The position numbers and the translations under genes were made by a program. A model generated the notes under the pieces. It saw only the letters and a list, made by a program, of their open reading frames with translations. It did no database searches and was not told the origin of the DNA. From Mucilaginibacter flavidus (lineage in GTDB: Bacteria; Bacteroidota; Bacteroidia; Sphingobacteriales; Sphingobacteriaceae): a DNA stretch of 64,000 nucleotides. Below, in pieces: positions 59,906-64,000 of the stretch. The stretch is taken from contig NZ_JAMXOE010000002.1 in the NCBI RefSeq assembly GCF_024055575.1, positions 62,001-126,000 of the forward strand, read 5' to 3'. Position 1 is the first letter of the stretch. The number at the start of each line of letters is the position of its first letter.

Positions 59906-61291
59906 TTAAAAAAATCTCGAAATCAAACTCGGATAAACCCCGATTAGAATAGTAACGATTGCCGAAAATCCAAGTACCAGTTTATAATAAACCGGCACCA
60001 CCAGTTCGGTGCGCTCAGCATCGCGGAAATACATGGCCACTATAACCCTGAAGTAATAGAAGATGCTGATTATGGCATTAACAACTGCCAAAACAACCAG
60101 CCATACCTGCATTTGCATTAGCGCCGATGAGAACATGTAGAATTTACCGATAAAACCGGCAGTTAACGGTATGCCCGCTAACGACAGCATAGCAATGGTT
60201 AATACCAACGCCAGGAATGGATTCTTTTTGGCGAGGCCGTTAAAGCTTTCGAAACTATCGCTGCCTTGTTGTTGCTGCACCAATATCAGTGCACCAAATG
60301 CGATGATCGAGGCGATAGAATAAGCAGTAGCATAAGTTAATACCGAACTGCCTGAATTTGCGCCTAAGGCAACAATGGCAAACAACAGGTAACCTGCATG
60401 TGATATACTCGAGAATGCCAGCATGCGTTTAAAGCTATGCTGATAGAGAGCGGTGATATTGCCTATGAAGAGTGTTACAATCGTAATTACCAACAGTACC
60501 GGTACCCAGAAGTCGGACAGTGGCGCAAAGCAGGCCGAAAACAAACGCAGGAATGCAGCAAAGCCGGCTGTTTTTACCACGGTCGACATGAAGGCAGTAA
60601 TTAACGTTGGCGAACCTTCATATACGTCTGGTGTCCAGAAGTGGAAAGGTGCAGCGCCTACTTTAAAGCAAAGGCCAACTATAATTAACAGTACCCCGGT
60701 ATAAAACATTGGGGTTATATCTTTAGCGTGCGGATGGTCGAGCACCCAGTCGCGGATAGTTTCTAAACTAAAGGAGCCGGTTGCACCATAGATTAATGCT
60801 ACACCAAATAATAAAAACCCGGTCGAAAATGCACCCATCAGGAAGTACTTTAAAGCAGCCTCGTTTGATGCAAAGTCGCTCTTTTTTATACCTGCGAGTA
60901 TGTACAAGCTTACCGACATAATTTCGATACCGATAAACAGCATGGTAAGGTTATAAAACGATACCATTACAATAATGCCCGCCAGCGAAAACAGGATAAT
61001 GGCGTAGTACTCGGCAATGTGATTGCTTATCTTTTCAAAATAGCCCCTTGATAAAAATATAATCAGGATGGTTGATATAATAGTAATTGCAGAAAAAGCT
61101 ATAGAGAAGTTATCAAACAACATCATGCCACTATAAATTGGCACTGCGCTACTATTCCATTCGGCAACTGCAAAACCCAAAGCCGCAAGTAAACCAATAA
61201 CTGTAACCGGCAACAAAGCTTTTTGAGCCTTGTATAAACCTAAATACAAAAGCACTAAAGGTAAAACGGATATGATGATTAAAGTATTCAT
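59906..61291 (-). CDS. nuoN: NADH-quinone oxidoreductase subunit N
   Basis: The 461-residue antiporter-like membrane subunit of complex I has about 14 TM helices. Signature segments include SVSLYILAGIKKSDFASNEA with the conserved Lys/Glu, FKVGAAPFHFWTPDVYEGSP, ITALYQHSFKRMLAFSSISH and GIPLTAGFIGKFYMF. It takes part in proton pumping from NADH oxidation. Last gene of the run nuoL-nuoM-nuoN on this strand; it abuts nuoM. Confidence 0.95.
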   Translation of the reverse strand: MNTLIIISVLPLVLLYLGLYKAQKALLPVTVIGLLAALGFAVAEWNSSAVPIYSGMMLFDNFSIAFSAITIISTILIIFLSRGYFEKISNHIAEYYAIILFSLAGIIVMVSFYNLTMLFIGIEIMSVSLYILAGIKKSDFASNEAALKYFLMGAFSTGFLLFGVALIYGATGSFSLETIRDWVLDHPHAKDITPMFYTGVLLIIVGLCFKVGAAPFHFWTPDVYEGSPTLITAFMSTVVKTAGFAAFLRLFSACFAPLSDFWVPVLLVITIVTLFIGNITALYQHSFKRMLAFSSISHAGYLLFAIVALGANSGSSVLTYATAYSIASIIAFGALILVQQQQGSDSFESFNGLAKKNPFLALVLTIAMLSLAGIPLTAGFIGKFYMFSSALMQMQVWLVVLAVVNAIISIFYYFRVIVAMYFRDAERTELVVPVYYKLVLGFSAIVTILIGVYPSLISRFF

Positions 61292-62755
61292 TTATTTTAG
61301 TTGCGGAAATTTAGGGTACACTACATTAAACAAGTGGGTAACTGATGCTTCGGATATATGAAGTATCGGCTGCGGATAAACCCCCATTATTATTATTAAA
61401 GCACAAATAATTGATAGCACCAGGGTTTCCGACCCGCTGATATCAGTGAAAGTAACAGTAAGTTCGTTTGTAGGACCGTGCATTACGGTTTTATACATGC
61501 GCAGCATATAAACCGCACCAAATATCATAGTTAAGCCTGCGGCACTTACCATCCACACGTTCCATTGAAAAACACTGCTCAGCAATAAAAACTCACCGAT
61601 AAAACCGTTGGTTAACGGCAGCGCAACAGTACCCAGTACTATAATTAAAAAGGCTATTGCAAATTTGGGGGCAGTTTTGGCGATACCGCCTAGGTCGCTG
61701 ATAGAGCGTGTGCCTAAGCGCCTGCTGATAATGTCCCAGATAAAAAACATACCAACTACGTTAATACCGTGACTAAGCATCTGTATCATGGCGCCCTGTA
61801 AACCTTCAATCGTCCACACAAATATACCGGCAGCAATAAGGCCAACGTGTGCAATTGACGAGTAAGCCACCAGGCGCTTGCCATCGTTTTGTTTAAAGGC
61901 GATGATAGATGCGTAACCAATACCGATAACAGCCAGCATAATACACATGCTCTCCCAATCGAAAAAGCCAAGTGGCGCGTTAGGTATCATCCAGCGGATA
62001 ACACCGTAGATACCCATTTTCAGCATAATACCAGCTAGCAACATGGTACCGGCAGACGGCGCCTCGGTATAAGTATCGGGCTGCCAGGTGTGCAGCGGGA
62101 ACAACGGCATCTTGATAGCAAAAGCTAAAAAGAATGCCCAGAATACAAATGCCTGGTGATGTGCATCAAGGCCTAATTTATAAAACTCGAAAATATCAAA
62201 TGTCTTTGCCGGTGTTTGCAGGTACAGGTAAATAATACCCAGCAGCATAAACAACGAGCCGGAGAAGGTATAAATGAAGAACTTAAGCGTAACCTTGATA
62301 CGGTTTTCGCCGCCCCATAACGAACAGATGAAGTAAATGGGTATTAATGCAGCTTCCCATCCCACATAAAATAAAAAGCCGTCTAACGCGGTAAATACAA
62401 GCAATAAGCCGGCTTGCATAAACAGTACCAGGGCATAAAAGGCACCGGCATTTTTATACTGATGTTTATAGGTAGTTAAAATAATAAGCGGAACCAGGAT
62501 TGTAGTGAGCAACACCATCATCATACTGATGCCGTCGATGCCTGCGCTAAAGTAAATACCGAATTTAGGTATCCAGGGAGCGTCAATTCCAAACTGAACA
62601 CTGGCGTTGGGCACAAATTTCGATAAGAAGAACAAGGCTACCGCCAGCTCGGCTACCGAGAAAGTTAATGCCGCATGTTTAGCCGCATCGTTTTTAAACA
62701 ATAGAACAGCAAGGGCTGCAATTACCGGCAAAAAAATTAAAATACTAACCGTCAT
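61292..62755 (-). CDS. nuoM: NADH-quinone oxidoreductase subunit M
   Basis: The 487-residue antiporter-like subunit has the same MrpA/D-type fold. VGWEAALIPIYFICSLWGGE carries the Glu of the half-channel, and FPLHTWQPDTYTEAPSAGTM, KRLVAYSSIAHVGLIAAGIF and LPLTNGFIGEFLLL follow. nuoN follows directly and nuoL lies 26 bp upstream, so the three form one transcription unit. Confidence 0.95.
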   Translation of the reverse strand: MTVSILIFLPVIAALAVLLFKNDAAKHAALTFSVAELAVALFFLSKFVPNASVQFGIDAPWIPKFGIYFSAGIDGISMMMVLLTTILVPLIILTTYKHQYKNAGAFYALVLFMQAGLLLVFTALDGFLFYVGWEAALIPIYFICSLWGGENRIKVTLKFFIYTFSGSLFMLLGIIYLYLQTPAKTFDIFEFYKLGLDAHHQAFVFWAFFLAFAIKMPLFPLHTWQPDTYTEAPSAGTMLLAGIMLKMGIYGVIRWMIPNAPLGFFDWESMCIMLAVIGIGYASIIAFKQNDGKRLVAYSSIAHVGLIAAGIFVWTIEGLQGAMIQMLSHGINVVGMFFIWDIISRRLGTRSISDLGGIAKTAPKFAIAFLIIVLGTVALPLTNGFIGEFLLLSSVFQWNVWMVSAAGLTMIFGAVYMLRMYKTVMHGPTNELTVTFTDISGSETLVLSIICALIIIMGVYPQPILHISEASVTHLFNVVYPKFPQLK

Positions 62756-62781
62756 CTTTTGTTGTAAACGCTAATCGTTCG

Positions 62782-64000
62782 TTATGCTTTAATTAAAATG
62801 TACATCAATATTGAGATGATGCCAACCACCATCATAAATATATAAAACCCTACATTACCCGTTTGCAGCAGGCGAAGGCCTTTACTTGTTTCAATAGTTC
62901 CCCTGCCAAGGCCGTTCACTAAGCCGTCTATTCCCAGGCGTTCAACCACTTTGTAAAAGAAAACCGATAATGCATCCAGCGGCTTGCGCACAATGGCATC
63001 ATACAATTCATCGATATAAAACTTATGGTATGATATATCAACCAGTGCAGGGCGTTCTTCGCCATCTTTAACCGGTACGTGTGCATTTTTAATGTATTTA
63101 ACATAAGCATAAACAAGGGCAAGCAATGCGCCGCCAACTGATATGCACATTAAAGTGATCTCCATACTTTTTGAGAGCTCAGGTGCTACCAGCAAGTGGG
63201 TCGATTTTTCGAAAACCGGCGCTAAAAAATGCTCTAATTCGTGGTGACCGCCCAGCGCTTCGGGAACGCCGATAAAACCACCAAATATTGACAGTATAGC
63301 CAGTACAACTAATGGGATAGTCATTGATGGCGGCGACTCATGTAAATGATGCTCCTGCTCATGCGTCCCGCGGAATTTACCGTAAAAAGTAAGGTACAGC
63401 ATCCTGAACATGTAGAATGAGGTGAACATCGCAGTAACTACACCAATAATATACATTGGCGTGCTGTGCATAAATACGTGTGCCAGGATCTCATCTTTCG
63501 AGAAAAAGCCTGCAAAAGGAGGTATACCCGATATAGCCAGTGTGCCGATAAGCATGGTAGCAAAAGTTATTTTAAGCTTGCCTTTAAGCCCGCCCATGTT
63601 GCGCATATCCTGTTCGCCGCTTACCGCGTGGATAACCGAACCGGCGCCAAGGAATAATAATGCTTTGAAGAATGCGTGAGTTAATACGTGGAAGAATGCA
63701 CCGGTATAAGCACCAACGCCCAGTCCTAAAAACATATACCCCAGTTGCGATACTGTTGAATAAGCCAATACCTTTTTAATATCTGTTTGTGTTAATGCAA
63801 TCAGCGCGGCGATAACTGCGGTAGTTAAGCCTATTACAGCCACAATGTGCATGGTAACCGGCGCAAGCGTAAATAAAATGTTTGATCGTGCTATCATGTA
63901 AACACCGGCGGTAACCATGGTTGCCGCGTGTATCAGTGCCGATACAGGTGTTGGACCAGCCATTGCATCGGGCAGCCAGGTAAATAATGGCAATTGTGCC
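62782..64000 (-). CDS. nuoL: NADH-quinone oxidoreductase subunit L (5' part beyond the window)
   Basis: The reading frame runs off the window edge, so only the C-terminal 405 or so residues are seen. It opens QLPLFTWLPDAMAGPTPVSA, the conserved TM5-TM6 loop, followed by LIHAATMVTAGVY, TDIKKVLAYSTVSQLGYMFL, GIPPFAGFFSKDEILAHVF and a long lateral helix near the end (about HKFYIDELYDAIVRKPLDAL). The N-terminal part and the upstream nuo genes lie outside. Confidence 0.93.
   Translation of the reverse strand, partial: AQLPLFTWLPDAMAGPTPVSALIHAATMVTAGVYMIARSNILFTLAPVTMHIVAVIGLTTAVIAALIALTQTDIKKVLAYSTVSQLGYMFLGLGVGAYTGAFFHVLTHAFFKALLFLGAGSVIHAVSGEQDMRNMGGLKGKLKITFATMLIGTLAISGIPPFAGFFSKDEILAHVFMHSTPMYIIGVVTAMFTSFYMFRMLYLTFYGKFRGTHEQEHHLHESPPSMTIPLVVLAILSIFGGFIGVPEALGGHHELEHFLAPVFEKSTHLLVAPELSKSMEITLMCISVGGALLALVYAYVKYIKNAHVPVKDGEERPALVDISYHKFYIDELYDAIVRKPLDALSVFFYKVVERLGIDGLVNGLGRGTIETSKGLRLLQTGNVGFYIFMMVVGIISILMYILIKA

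Noticed and set aside
1..64000. tRNA, rRNA, riboswitch or prophage
   Set aside because: Reading by eye I found no convincing cloverleaf, conserved rRNA block, known riboswitch core or phage structural gene. A covariance-model search would be needed to exclude small RNAs.

Overview
This 64 kb window is chromosomal DNA of a Bacteroidota bacterium, most likely of the family Sphingobacteriaceae (Mucilaginibacter or Pedobacter type). The placement rests on four things: type IX secretion and gliding genes (porV, gldJ), a Wzi/RemB-like barrel next to gmd, the lineage-typical run TPR protein - DUF4292 lipoprotein - EnvC-like protein - TatA, and promoter boxes of the TAnnTTTG type. The placement comes from protein recognition only. 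I see no tRNA, rRNA, CRISPR array, prophage or intact insertion sequence.

Layout. (1) 0-6 kb is an accessory stretch of small, mostly unrecognised genes: secreted or lipoprotein hypotheticals, a RebB-like (R-body/killing trait) protein, a VOC protein, an Imm33-like protein, and a nested inverted repeat. (2) 6-18 kb is a mostly minus-strand housekeeping block: a LysM lytic transglycosylase, gatA, two TatA paralogues, an EnvC-like protein, a DUF4292 lipoprotein, a TPR protein, dut, a flippase, acylphosphatase and an amidohydrolase. (3) 17-30 kb carries rlmN, comF, a lone receiver, glyA, scpA, dxs, a Wzi/RemB-like barrel, gmd and a small toxin-antitoxin patch. (4) 30-41 kb carries a UvrD helicase fused to a Cys-ligated PD-(D/E)XK nuclease, an M28 peptidase, an ABC exporter next to a LytS/LytTR two-component pair, an acyltransferase and a NUDIX hydrolase. 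(5) 41-47.5 kb is the most intriguing part: an alpha/beta hydrolase, a RimK-like ATP-grasp ligase, a GCS2-type carboxylate-amine ligase, a class I glutamine amidotransferase and a second ATP-grasp-like protein, all co-oriented. It looks like an uncharacterised pathway for an amide-linked small molecule or peptide tag. (6) 47.5-64 kb carries a FeoB-associated Cys-rich peptide, a three-domain GH18/NodB/GT2 protein, ispF, porV, gldJ, a BCCP-like protein, DUF4159, rsmE, a CorC/HlyC-like protein, ppa, dedA and the 3' part of the complex I operon (nuoN, nuoM, partial nuoL).

Two cross-cutting patterns stand out. First, the intergenic DNA is full of palindromic or inverted repeats from several sequence families, and some copies run into genes. 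One encodes the hydrophobic core of a signal peptide; others supply C-terminal residues and a stop codon. Second, at least four genes have a TAnnTTTG box ending only 4-5 nt before the start codon, which points to leaderless mRNAs.
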